Assembly (NCBI GenBank): GCA_934489735.1
Contig: CAKSSR010000009.1
Location: forward strand, 8,221-72,220
Origin: an uncultured Eubacteriales bacterium
GTDB lineage: Bacteria > Bacillota > Clostridia > Oscillospirales > Acutalibacteraceae
Direction of reading: 5' to 3'
Length of the DNA: 64,000 bases
How positions within the stretch are numbered: position 1 is the first letter of the stretch; each line of letters opens with the position of its first letter. Shown here one piece after another: positions 37,324 through 44,968 of the stretch. Position numbers and translations under genes: made by a program. The notes beneath the pieces are model-generated. The model was not told the origin of the DNA, ran no database searches, and saw only the letters and a program-made list of their open reading frames with translations.

Positions 37324-39006
37324 ATGATGGAAGAAGTAAAAGAAGAGAGAAAAGAAAGTAATTTCATAGAAGATATAATAAATGAAGATATTAAGACTGG
37401 AAAGATAGATGAAAATAATAAAGTGCATACAAGATTTCCACCGGAACCTAACGGATATTTACACATAGGTCATGCGAAAGCAATCTGCATTGACTTTGGT
37501 ATGGCAAAGAAGTATAACGGAGTATGTAATTTAAGAATGGATGATACAAATCCGACGAAAGAAGACGTTGAGTACGTAGATTCTATTAAAGAAGATATAA
37601 AATGGTTGGGATTTGATTGGGGAGACAGGTTTTATTATGCATCAGAATACTTTGAGGATATGTATAATTACGCTTGTGAACTGATAGACAAAGGATTGGC
37701 TTACGTCTGTGAACTATCCCCAGAAGAAGTAAGAAAGAATAGAGGAGATTTGACAACTCCTGCAATAAGCCCTTACAGAGACAGACCTAAAGAAGAAAGT
37801 TTAGATTTATTTAAAAGAATGAGGGCAGGTGAGTTTGAGGATTCTAAAATGACACTTAGAGCAAAAATTGACTTAGGCTCAGGTAATTTTAACATGAGGG
37901 ATCCAGTTATATATAGGATTAATAGAGCCCATCACCATAGGACAGGAAATGAATGGTGCATTTATCCGATGTATGACTTTGCTCACCCGATAGAGGATGC
38001 AATTGAAGGGATAACTCATTCTTTATGCTCATTAGAATTTGAAGATCATAGACCGTTATATGACTGGGTTGTTAATAATATATCAATAGAGAGCAAACCG
38101 AGACAAATAGAATTTGCAAGACTTGGTATAAACAACACAGTTATGAGCAAAAGGAAGCTCAGGGAACTAGTTGAGAAGAAAATAGTCAGCGGCTGGGACG
38201 ACCCAAGAATGCCAACGTTATGTGGATTGAGAAGAAGAGGTTATACTCCTGCATCAATAAGAAATTTCTGCGAAAGAATAGGCGTAGCTAAAGTAAATAG
38301 TATAGTTGACTATGGATTTTTAGAGCATTGCTTAAGAGAAGACTTAAATATGAATGCACAGAGAGTAATGGGAGTTTTAAGACCAATAAAACTTATTATA
38401 ACAAATTACGAAGAGGGCAAAGAAGAAGTATTTGAAACCGAGAATAATCCTAACAAACCAGAAGATGGCACGAGAAAAATAACATTTTCAAGAGAGCTAT
38501 ATATAGAGAGAGACGACTTCATGAAAGAGCCTGTAAAGGGATACTTCAGGTTGTATCCAGGTAATGAAGTAAGATTGAAGACGACATATATAATAAAGTG
38601 CACAGGCTTTAAGGAAGATGATGACGGAAACGTGACAGAAGTTTATGCGGAATATGATCCAGAAACAAGGGGAGGAAATGCTCCTGACGGCAGGAAGATA
38701 AAGGGTACCATACATTGGGTCAATGCAAGCACAGCTGTTGATGCGACCGTGAACTTATATGAAAATTTATTCACTGTGCCTGATCCAGACAGTGGAGATA
38801 AGAATTTTATGGATTATTTGAACCCACATTCATTAGAAGTATTAAGAAATTGCAAAGTAGAACCATTTGTAAGAGAGAATAAAGAATGTAGGGCATATCA
38901 ATTTATGAGATTGGGATACTTTTGCTTAGATAAAGATAGCAAAGACAATGATATTATATTTAACAGATCAGTGTCATTGAAAGACAGTTTTAAGAAAAAG
39001 CAGTAA
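37324..39006 (+). CDS. glnS: Glutaminyl-tRNA synthetase
   Basis: Directly charges tRNA-Gln; class I, 560 residues, matching the bacterial family without the eukaryotic N-terminal extension. VHTRFPPEPNGYLHIGHAKA holds the HIGH motif, followed by LRMDDTNPTKE, YPMYDFAHPIEDAIEGITHS, SLEFEDHRPLYDW and VMSKRKLRELV as the KMSKS loop; the C-terminal beta-barrel anticodon domain is complete. Start ATG 37324 follows GAGGGA; the next codon is also ATG. Most Firmicutes make Gln-tRNA through GatCAB instead; a dedicated GlnRS is found in only part of the clostridia. Confidence 0.95.
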   Translation: MMEEVKEERKESNFIEDIINEDIKTGKIDENNKVHTRFPPEPNGYLHIGHAKAICIDFGMAKKYNGVCNLRMDDTNPTKEDVEYVDSIKEDIKWLGFDWGDRFYYASEYFEDMYNYACELIDKGLAYVCELSPEEVRKNRGDLTTPAISPYRDRPKEESLDLFKRMRAGEFEDSKMTLRAKIDLGSGNFNMRDPVIYRINRAHHHRTGNEWCIYPMYDFAHPIEDAIEGITHSLCSLEFEDHRPLYDWVVNNISIESKPRQIEFARLGINNTVMSKRKLRELVEKKIVSGWDDPRMPTLCGLRRRGYTPASIRNFCERIGVAKVNSIVDYGFLEHCLREDLNMNAQRVMGVLRPIKLIITNYEEGKEEVFETENNPNKPEDGTRKITFSRELYIERDDFMKEPVKGYFRLYPGNEVRLKTTYIIKCTGFKEDDDGNVTEVYAEYDPETRGGNAPDGRKIKGTIHWVNASTAVDATVNLYENLFTVPDPDSGDKNFMDYLNPHSLEVLRNCKVEPFVRENKECRAYQFMRLGYFCLDKDSKDNDIIFNRSVSLKDSFKKKQ

Positions 39007-39084
39007 AAGCTTTGTAAATTTAAAAAATGATAAAGGTGAGAGATGAATTGTGCTTCCAGCTATTAATAAAAGTAATCGATTGAT

Positions 39085-39193
39085 TCATGAGTTAGTGGAA
39101 GAACCGTAGGAACTACGGGGATAGCTTGGTAAATATCTTTCCGTTAGGAGAGAGTTCCCAAGAACCCTGCGACTTTAGTCGTGGGAGGTTCAG
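39085..39193 (+). mobile_element. IS200/IS605-like structured element, copy 2 (109 bp, left end lost)
   Basis: Identical to 5027-5135 except one base (GTCGT here, GTTGT there, in the right-end hairpin arm). The first 30 bases of the full copy, containing half of the left-end hairpin, are missing; the element abuts TTGAT at 39080-39084, the same pentamer that precedes copy 1. It lies in the 236-bp gap between glnS and a secreted-protein gene. Just upstream, AAAGGTGAGAGATG with a few sensible codons hints at the start of a gene disrupted here, but too little remains to name. Confidence 0.75.
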
Positions 39194-39242
39194 TAAAATA
39201 TTGAAGGAAATCTTTAAAGTAAATTGAGAGGGAATTAAAATT

Positions 39243-40232
39243 ATGACAAAAAGATTTTTAAATTGTACAGTAATAGGATTAATTGTAATATCAGCTATGT
39301 CAATGTCTTTTGAATCGTTTGCTGAATCGGATAACAAGCTTGAAAAAGAACAACCTAGCCAGAAGTTCTTTGAAGAGGTATGTAAGAATTATGGCGTGAG
39401 TAATCAAGAAGAATTGATTTGTGCTCTAGAAAATAGCAGGCCTTATGATAATATAGTATTGAAAAATGATATAAAACTTGATAGAAGTATAAATATTGAT
39501 AAGAGCATACAAATAGATTTAAACGACCATGTGTTGACCGTTGATGAAAGCAGTGAAGCGAAGATAATTTGTGGAAACAAGAAACTAATGGGCGTGAGTT
39601 CGTATACAGTTTACAAGCCGGGATATTACGAGAGGCAATATGTATATAGCACGGATAGAAACAAGAGACCGGAAGTTAAGTTGATATATCATCCAGGTTA
39701 TAATGAAGTAAAATATAGTAACTCATATTCTTATAAAGATAATGTAGAAGTAACCTTTAGGAACGGAGCAGTAGTAAAAGAGAATGCAAAAGATGGAGCA
39801 AATAAGAATAATGACGTCTCTGATGCAAATGGAGACAACGGCCTGGATGGAAAGAATTTAATAGAATTGATGTCTGGTAATATAATTTTAGATAAAGCTG
39901 TAATCAAAGGAGCAAATGGTGGAAGCGGCGGTAACGGAGGATATCAAAAGTTATGGCACATACCGTTTTTCGGCGGCGGAGATGGCGGCAGAGGAGGCAA
40001 AGGCGGCAACGGAGGAAGCGCTATTCAAATCCAAAGACCTAATTTAAAGATAATATTAAAGAATCGTAGTGCGATCATGGGAGGAAAAGGCGGAAGAGGT
40101 GGACAAGGAAGCGAACCGAATCCGAACTATTACTTATGGTCAGGAAAAAGAGGGACGGATGGATCAAATGGTTATCACAGTTTAGGATCAAATATGATGT
40201 CAAATGTAGATGATTCTAAAAATTTTAATTAA
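39243..40232 (+). CDS. Secreted glycine-rich protein, possibly beta-helical
   Basis: 329 residues; start ATG 39243 after GAGAGGGAA. A signal peptide ends near ESFAES. Residues about 60-110 (DNIVLKNDIKLDRSINIDKS, IQIDLNDHVLTVD) have the regular strand spacing of a parallel beta helix. The C-terminal third is glycine-rich: ANGGSGGNGG, FFGGGDGGRGGKGGNGG and GGKGGRGGQGSE, separated by short strand-like segments (SAIQIQRPNLKIILKNRS). Similar Gly-rich insertions occur in pectate-lyase-like surface proteins. There is no C-terminal anchor. Expression may be affected by the structured element 50 bp upstream. Function unknown; adhesin or matrix role is a guess. Confidence 0.7.
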   Translation: MTKRFLNCTVIGLIVISAMSMSFESFAESDNKLEKEQPSQKFFEEVCKNYGVSNQEELICALENSRPYDNIVLKNDIKLDRSINIDKSIQIDLNDHVLTVDESSEAKIICGNKKLMGVSSYTVYKPGYYERQYVYSTDRNKRPEVKLIYHPGYNEVKYSNSYSYKDNVEVTFRNGAVVKENAKDGANKNNDVSDANGDNGLDGKNLIELMSGNIILDKAVIKGANGGSGGNGGYQKLWHIPFFGGGDGGRGGKGGNGGSAIQIQRPNLKIILKNRSAIMGGKGGRGGQGSEPNPNYYLWSGKRGTDGSNGYHSLGSNMMSNVDDSKNFN

Positions 40233-40334
40233 ATTAAAGAATTGATTAGATCGACGAATAAAAGCTTATATAAAAGCAGATAATATTATTGGCACTGAAG
40301 ATATTAAGTGCAATAATTTATGAGGTGATTATAT

Positions 40335-40502
40335 ATGAGCGGAAAACAAGCTAATTCAAGTATAAAATGTAGTGTCAACAAGTGCAAAAATCATTGCGGA
40401 TGTGAGAACTATTGCTCTCTTAACTCAGTTGTGATAGGGACACATGAAGCAGATCCAACAGTATGTCAATGTGTAGACTGCGAATCTTTTGAAGCTAAAT
40501 AG
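40335..40502 (+). CDS. DUF1540 cysteine-rich small protein
   Basis: 55 residues, start ATG 40335 after GAGGTGATT. It carries the cysteine pattern of the DUF1540 domain: IKCSVNKCKNHCGCENYCSL, then VVIGTHEADPT and CQCVDCESF. The spacing of cysteines and the conserved GTHEAxPT turn support a small metal-binding (probably zinc) fold; function in the family is unknown, though it is widespread in spore-forming Firmicutes. It stands alone between the glycine-rich protein and the deacetylase and ends at its own terminator. Confidence 0.88.
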   Translation: MSGKQANSSIKCSVNKCKNHCGCENYCSLNSVVIGTHEADPTVCQCVDCESFEAK

Positions 40503-40521
40503 AAAAACATTAGAAATGTTT

Positions 40522-40555
40522 AATCCAAGTTAAGAAAATTAGCTTGGATTTTTCT
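40522..40555 (+). terminator. Intrinsic terminator after the DUF1540 gene
   Basis: AATCCAAG (40522-40529) pairs with CTTGGATT (40543-40550), followed by TTTCT. Confidence 0.75.
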
Positions 40556-40572
40556 ATTTGTTATCATAAGGT

Positions 40573-40614
40573 AAGTAATTTTAGCATATAGATTTATCGT
40601 AGAAGAAATTACTT
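40573..40614 (+). other. Inverted repeat upstream of the deacetylase start
   Basis: AAGTAATTT (40573-40581) and AAATTACTT (40606-40614) are exact complements with a 24-base loop, ending directly before AGGAGG (40616-40621). It could be an operator or a hairpin next to the ribosome binding site. Confidence 0.4.
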
Positions 40615-40631
40615 GAGGAGGAAGTAATATT

Positions 40632-41399
40632 ATGCATTATTTAATATTAACTAAGAGAAAAATAATGATATTTAGCTTATGTTTTGTACTAGGATTATTT
40701 ACTTTATTAGTATCATTTAATGGGATATCATCAGTAGTAAGCGCATCTAATACAGAGAAAAAGATTCCAATATACTGCGTGGACAAGAAGGAAAAAAAGA
40801 TAAGCATTTCTTTTGATGCGGCATGGGGAAATGAACAGACTCAAGAACTTTTGGATATTTTAAGTCAATACAACGTAAAGACGACATTTTTTTTGGTAGG
40901 CAGTTGGGTAGATAAGTATCCGGAATCAGTAAAAGCAATAAGCGATGCAGGACATGACGTGGGAAATCATTCAAATACTCACCCTCATATGACTAAACTA
41001 TCTAAAGAAAAAGAAAAAGAAGAAATAAGTCTATGTAATGAAAAGATATATAAAATAACAAATAAGAAACCAACATTGTTTAGACCACCGTATGGAGACT
41101 ATAACAACAGCGTGGTAGAAAGTGTGAGAGAATTAGGTATGCATTGTATACAATGGGACGTTGATAGCTTAGACTGGAAAGACCCGACATCTGAAGAAAT
41201 GTTGAAGAAAGTGACAGAAAGTATAAAACCGGGATCAATTGTATTATTCCATAATGGAGCAAAGAACACTCCTAAGACACTTCCTAAGACGATAGAAGCT
41301 ATTAAGAACCAAGGCTATGAAATAGTGCCTATATCTGAATTAATTCTTCAAGGAGAGTATAAGACAGATCATGAAGGGAAACAAATATTATGTAACTAA
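40632..41399 (+). CDS. PdaB-like polysaccharide deacetylase
   Basis: 255 residues; start ATG 40632 ten bases after AGGAGG. One N-terminal membrane/signal segment (IMIFSLCFVLGLFTLLVSF), then a NodB deacetylase domain: ISISFDAAWGNEQT (motif 1), KTTFFLVGSWVDKYP, GHDVGNHSNTHPHM (motif 2, HSxxH), LFRPPYGDYN (motif 3), QWDVDSLDWKDP and GSIVLFHNG. Motif 1 has DA where classic enzymes have DD, a feature of PdaB-type proteins made during sporulation. The substrate is probably a peptidoglycan amino sugar (inference). It is transcribed alone, with terminators on both sides, and supports an endospore-forming ancestry. Confidence 0.87.
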   Translation: MHYLILTKRKIMIFSLCFVLGLFTLLVSFNGISSVVSASNTEKKIPIYCVDKKEKKISISFDAAWGNEQTQELLDILSQYNVKTTFFLVGSWVDKYPESVKAISDAGHDVGNHSNTHPHMTKLSKEKEKEEISLCNEKIYKITNKKPTLFRPPYGDYNNSVVESVRELGMHCIQWDVDSLDWKDPTSEEMLKKVTESIKPGSIVLFHNGAKNTPKTLPKTIEAIKNQGYEIVPISELILQGEYKTDHEGKQILCN

Positions 41400-41405
41400 A
41401 TTAAG

Positions 41406-41443
41406 AGCTACTAAGGAATAATTAAGTCCATAGTAGCTTTTTG
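41406..41443 (+). terminator. Intrinsic terminator after the deacetylase
   Basis: AGCTACTA (41406-41413) pairs with TAGTAGCT (41431-41438), followed by TTTTTGATT. Confidence 0.85.
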
Positions 41444-41494
41444 ATTATATTTGATTGAAAAATGTAATCCGAAGTTCACCAAATCTTAAAGAAT

Positions 41495-41548
41495 AATATG
41501 TTCGTTTAATAAAAAAATAGGGGAAGGGAATCAAGAGGTAATATAAAG
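41495..41548 (+). mobile_element. 5' end fragment of an ISAs1-family element
   Basis: GTTCGTTTAATAAAAAAATAGG and the following AAGGGAATCAAGAGGTAATAT (split here into two strings) match, nearly base for base, the start of the relic at 42712 and more loosely the one near 24766. Only this end is left; it is cut off by IS3-type sequence. Confidence 0.55.
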
Positions 41549-41561
41549 ATAGACTTTTTTT

Positions 41562-41971
41562 AATTGTCTTCTTTACGGACTTGTTAAAATTTAAAGTCGT
41601 TTCTTTTGAGTCTCTTATTCAAAAGGTAATTCCTCCTAATTATTTTCTTACAAATCCTCAATTTTTATTTTATGATTCTTATTTATTCCTTCCTTTTCAA
41701 GCCATATATGTACTCTGCGATATCCATAAGTATTTCGGCTCTTTCCATGGCATTCTCTTATCTTATTGGTTAGCTCTAAATCTCTATCAGGTATTTCTAA
41801 TCTCTTTAAAAATGCATAATATCCACTGTGGGATACTTCTCCTTGGGCTATTTCCCCTTTGTTCTTCCTTTTGAAAAAGCTTCTAATTTGTTCATAAATC
41901 TTTTTACCCCCTTGATATATATTCTACATCAAGAGGGTTTTCTTTTCAATTATCCTTTTTACAGGCTTGTT
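41562..41971 (-). mobile_element. Remnant of an IS3-family insertion sequence (orfB piece)
   Basis: On the minus strand an open frame (41923 down to 41648) reads YEQIRSFFKRKNKGEIAQGE, then VSHSGYYAFLKRLEIPDRDL and RECHGKSRNTYGYRRVHIWL, ending at a stop after EKEGINKNHK-IKIEDL. SxSGYYxxLKR and NTYGYRRVxxxL are the conserved N-terminal part of IS3/IS150 OrfB integrases; the catalytic DDE domain is missing. The piece is framed by two direct repeats, 41562-41585 and 41948-41971 (19 of 24 bases equal, ending TTTAC-GGACTTGTT in one copy), probably the same IS end twice. It has inserted into, or next to, an older ISAs1 end. No intact gene is present in 41400-42088. Confidence 0.75.
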
Positions 41972-42088
41972 CAAGGGGTCGCATTTCTCTAAAAATGGCT
42001 TTTATTTCTTTAATTTTTCAATAGAAAAGTTAAATTTATCTCCTATAATCCTTCACTTATGTAACAAAGGCCTAAAACTTCCCCTTAT

Positions 42089-42556
42089 TTAATTAGCATT
42101 TTCTTGTCCCCATGAAGATTCCCTGTTCAATATGTCTAGCAACTGTACTGCCGAATTATCCATAACTAAATCACTGCTAGTATTAAGACCACCCACTGCA
42201 GATGGGTTTATTTCCGAAATCTTATCGATTATTTTATTTGCTATTGCCTCCATTTCGTCCGATTTATAGATATTGTCAAGCCATTCACTTTCATGCTTTT
42301 GGGACACTATTTCTTCCTTTTTATCTTTTAAAAACTTCCAAAGTTTTTCTTCTATTGCTTGTGCAAGCTCATGTATTCCCGTTCCAGCAAATTCTCCATC
42401 TTCAGAACATATCATTTTATTTGAGCCCTCAAAATAAACTAATCGAATTGAATTGTTGTCTATAACTTCACGTAGTTCGTCATTTGTGAGTTTTAATTTT
42501 TTGTCTGGATCTATATTCATACAATCAAAACCTAAAACTCCTCCTCTGTTGGTCAT
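42089..42556 (-). CDS. Hypothetical cytosolic protein between IS relics
   Basis: 155 residues; start ATG 42556 (complement) after AGGGAGATGAT. The sequence is acidic and soluble (GVLGFDCMNIDPDKKLKL at the N-terminus, VYFEGSNKMICSEDGEFAG, then a helical Lys/Glu-rich half ending SSWGQENAN). No signal peptide, membrane segment or known motif. A gene-like ribosome binding site and composition argue that it is real. It is isolated between decayed insertion sequences on both sides, so it may be accessory DNA. Function unknown. Confidence 0.6.
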   Translation of the reverse strand: MTNRGGVLGFDCMNIDPDKKLKLTNDELREVIDNNSIRLVYFEGSNKMICSEDGEFAGTGIHELAQAIEEKLWKFLKDKKEEIVSQKHESEWLDNIYKSDEMEAIANKIIDKISEINPSAVGGLNTSSDLVMDNSAVQLLDILNRESSWGQENAN

Positions 42557-42711
42557 AAAAATCATCTCCCTGAATTTATATTTTTTTAGCATAAAACTAA
42601 AATTTTTTAATGTGCGGTGAATTTTTCAATCGTATAATCACTGCGACGATAATATTATAACATACATACGTACTTATTGTCAAGTGTTTTTATGTATTTT
42701 GCCACATTTGT

Positions 42712-43060
42712 TTTATAAAAAATAGGGGAAGGGAACCAAGAGGTAATATGGGAGAAGAAATTTGCAATAATAGAAGAACCAAGACATTAAGGACATGTTA
42801 AATATAAATTAAGTGATATATTGGTAATGTACAATTTTTATATGGATTAAATGACGTTTATCAAGAATAAAGCAGACTTTTTTAAGGAGGAATTTGAAAT
42901 AGGGAAGATACCATTGAAACCGACAATGAAATCGAGTGCCAAATACAATAGATGGGGAAGAAGTAGGGAAGATAATAATTTAAATAATGAAGAAAATAGT
43001 AAGGACAAGGCATAAAGTAATAGCAATTGATAGGAAAGCGATATGTAACAAATGAAATGA
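42712..43060 (+). mobile_element. Decayed ISAs1-family transposase relic
   Basis: Begins with the same ATAAAAAATAGGGG and GGGAACCAAGAGGTAATAT as the fragment at 41505, then broken coding pieces. Near 42850 a frame reads MTFIKNKADFFKEEFEIGKI and continues PLKPTMKS, corresponding to the N-terminal FLKEEFxIxKIPSKPTxxR region of ISAs1 transposases and to the fragment near 24900. Near 43000 a frame reads VRTRHKVIAIDRK, possibly the VTxDA region, heavily mutated. No intact open frame. Confidence 0.65.
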
Positions 43061-43120
43061 GCCTGAAAAAATTAAATTAGGTATTTACTTTTTTAAGATT
43101 TTATGTTATACTTGTTCCAG

Positions 43121-43218
43121 TGCATAATCTAAACAATTTTCTTTGTTTTTCGTAATACTTTCTTTAACCCTTATTATTATATCAACCGTTTAGATTATGT
43201 ACGCTTTTTTTATTTTTT
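43121..43218 (+). other. Long-loop inverted repeat ending in a T-rich tract
   Basis: CATAATCTAAAC (43123-43134) and GTTTAGATTATG (43188-43199) are exact complements 53 bases apart; the right arm is followed by TACGC and a long T-rich run. It lies in the 240-bp gap before the ATPase gene. It could be a terminator of an unseen small transcript, an element end or a structured leader. Nothing else is seen in 42557-43321 apart from the relic above. Confidence 0.4.
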
Positions 43219-43321
43219 TTAAAATAATCGGTGAATTAATTTTACTGTTTTATGACAAATTTTCAGAAATCTATTGTAACTAGATAAGAAAGTTTAAGAT
43301 TTTTTAGGAGTAGATAAGCAT

Positions 43322-44887
43322 ATGAATAGAAATGAAAACGGTAATGGCAATGAGGGATATGAATTTTCAACCTATGTACTTACAGGAGATCGACTTAGAA
43401 AGATAGTAGACTCTGTAAAAGAGTATAAGAAACGAGAATGCTATAGAGCAATTAATGACTTTATTTCAGGAAATATAAGAGATAAAGTATTTATTCTTTA
43501 TGGCCTACGAAGGACCGGAAAGACTACATTGATCCGTCAAGTATTATTAAACATGCCTTTAGATAGATTTGAAAAGGCTGCATTTATTCAAATAAAGCCA
43601 GGGGATACTTTATCAAATGTTAATCATGACTTAGAAACTCTTGAGAGGCAAGGATATGAGTATATATTTATTGACGAAGTGACATTAATTGGAGACTTTA
43701 TTGAAGGAGCAGCAGTATTTTCTGACATTTATGCTAGCAGTGGGATGAAAGTTGTATTATCAGGAACAGATTCTCTTGGATTTTTGTTTGCAAAGCATGA
43801 ACAATTGTACGACCGTTGCATTATGCTGCATACGACCATCATTTCTTATGGAGAGTTTGAAACGGTTTTAGGCATAAAAGGAATTGATGAGTATATTCGC
43901 TATGGAGGGACAATGAGCGTATCGGGAATTAATTATAATAAAGGAATAGGGTCATCGTTTTCGACAGAAGAAGCTACAAAAGAATACATAGACAGTGCAA
44001 TTGCAAAGAATATCCAACATTCTTTAAAGCATTATCAGGATGGAGCACATTTCAGAGGATTATATGAATTGTTTAAGGAAGATGAACTAACAAGTGCAAT
44101 TAATCGAGTCATAGAAGACATAAACCATCGTTTTACGAAGGAAGTACTTACAAAGGCTTACAGATCCAATGATTTATCTATATCTGCGAGGAATATGTTG
44201 CATGATCGAAGCAATCCAATTGACTTATTTGATAATATTGATGATGAATTGGTCAACGACTCTATTAAGAAAATGTTAAATATTCTTGATAAAGACGAGC
44301 AAAAGGTAAAAATAGAAGTAGAGCACGCATATCAAATTAAAGAATATCTTAATTTATTGGACCTAGTAGCAGAGGTTGATATTAATTATTTGCCAAATAC
44401 TAATAAAGGGAAGAAAAAAGTAATCATAACGCAGCCTGGGATGAGATATGCGCAAGCAAAATCACTCATAGGCAGTCTAATGTCAGACAAAATCTTCAAT
44501 TCCTTATCAATATTAATCAAAAACGAGGTAGTTGATCGCATATTAAATGAAATAAAAGGCAGAATGATGGAAGACATAGTGATATTAGAGACAAAGCTTA
44601 CAAATCCAAGAAAGAAAATATTTCAATTACAGTTTGCCATTGGGGAATTTGACATGGTAATTCAAGACACAGATAAGCTAACGTGTAAGATATTTGAAAT
44701 AAAGCACAGTGATAAGGCAGTGGTAAGTCAATATAGGTACTTGACAGATGAAGAAAAATGTAAAGAAACGGAACATTATTTTGGAAAAGTAGTAGAGAAA
44801 AATGTAATATATCGAGGAAATACTAAGAAATTTAATGGCATTAGTTATATAAATGTAGAAGAATACTTAAAGTCGCTTAAAGGATAG
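43322..44887 (+). CDS. AAA ATPase fused to a PD-(D/E)XK-like domain
   Basis: 521 residues. The N-terminal ATPase part has Walker A LYGLRRTGKTTLIRQV (about residue 60), YIFIDEVTLIGDF as Walker B and VVLSGTDSLGF as sensor 1, matching the AAA_14 group. The C-terminal half is DUF4143-like, ending in a nuclease-fold core IGEFDMVIQDTDKL and KIFEIKHSDKA, with Asp and ExK in place. Proteins of this layout are common, often multicopy, and of unknown role; mobile-element or defence links have been proposed in general. Cytosolic. Start ATG 43322 follows TTTTTAGGAG. A terminator ends the gene. It sits beside IS relics, consistent with an accessory gene. Confidence 0.8.
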   Translation: MNRNENGNGNEGYEFSTYVLTGDRLRKIVDSVKEYKKRECYRAINDFISGNIRDKVFILYGLRRTGKTTLIRQVLLNMPLDRFEKAAFIQIKPGDTLSNVNHDLETLERQGYEYIFIDEVTLIGDFIEGAAVFSDIYASSGMKVVLSGTDSLGFLFAKHEQLYDRCIMLHTTIISYGEFETVLGIKGIDEYIRYGGTMSVSGINYNKGIGSSFSTEEATKEYIDSAIAKNIQHSLKHYQDGAHFRGLYELFKEDELTSAINRVIEDINHRFTKEVLTKAYRSNDLSISARNMLHDRSNPIDLFDNIDDELVNDSIKKMLNILDKDEQKVKIEVEHAYQIKEYLNLLDLVAEVDINYLPNTNKGKKKVIITQPGMRYAQAKSLIGSLMSDKIFNSLSILIKNEVVDRILNEIKGRMMEDIVILETKLTNPRKKIFQLQFAIGEFDMVIQDTDKLTCKIFEIKHSDKAVVSQYRYLTDEEKCKETEHYFGKVVEKNVIYRGNTKKFNGISYINVEEYLKSLKG

Positions 44888-44906
44888 CTTAAGTTGATGC
44901 AAAAAA

Positions 44907-44963
44907 GAGCTTGTATACTAAAGGAAAAATGTTAACCAAAGTATACAAGTTCTTTATTTTTTT
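44907..44963 (+). terminator. Intrinsic terminator between convergent genes
   Basis: GAGCTTGTATACT (44907-44919) pairs with AGTATACAAGTTC (44940-44952), then TTTATTTTTTT. The left flank is A-rich, so it may work for both convergent genes. Confidence 0.8.
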
Positions 44964-44968
44964 CTTAA

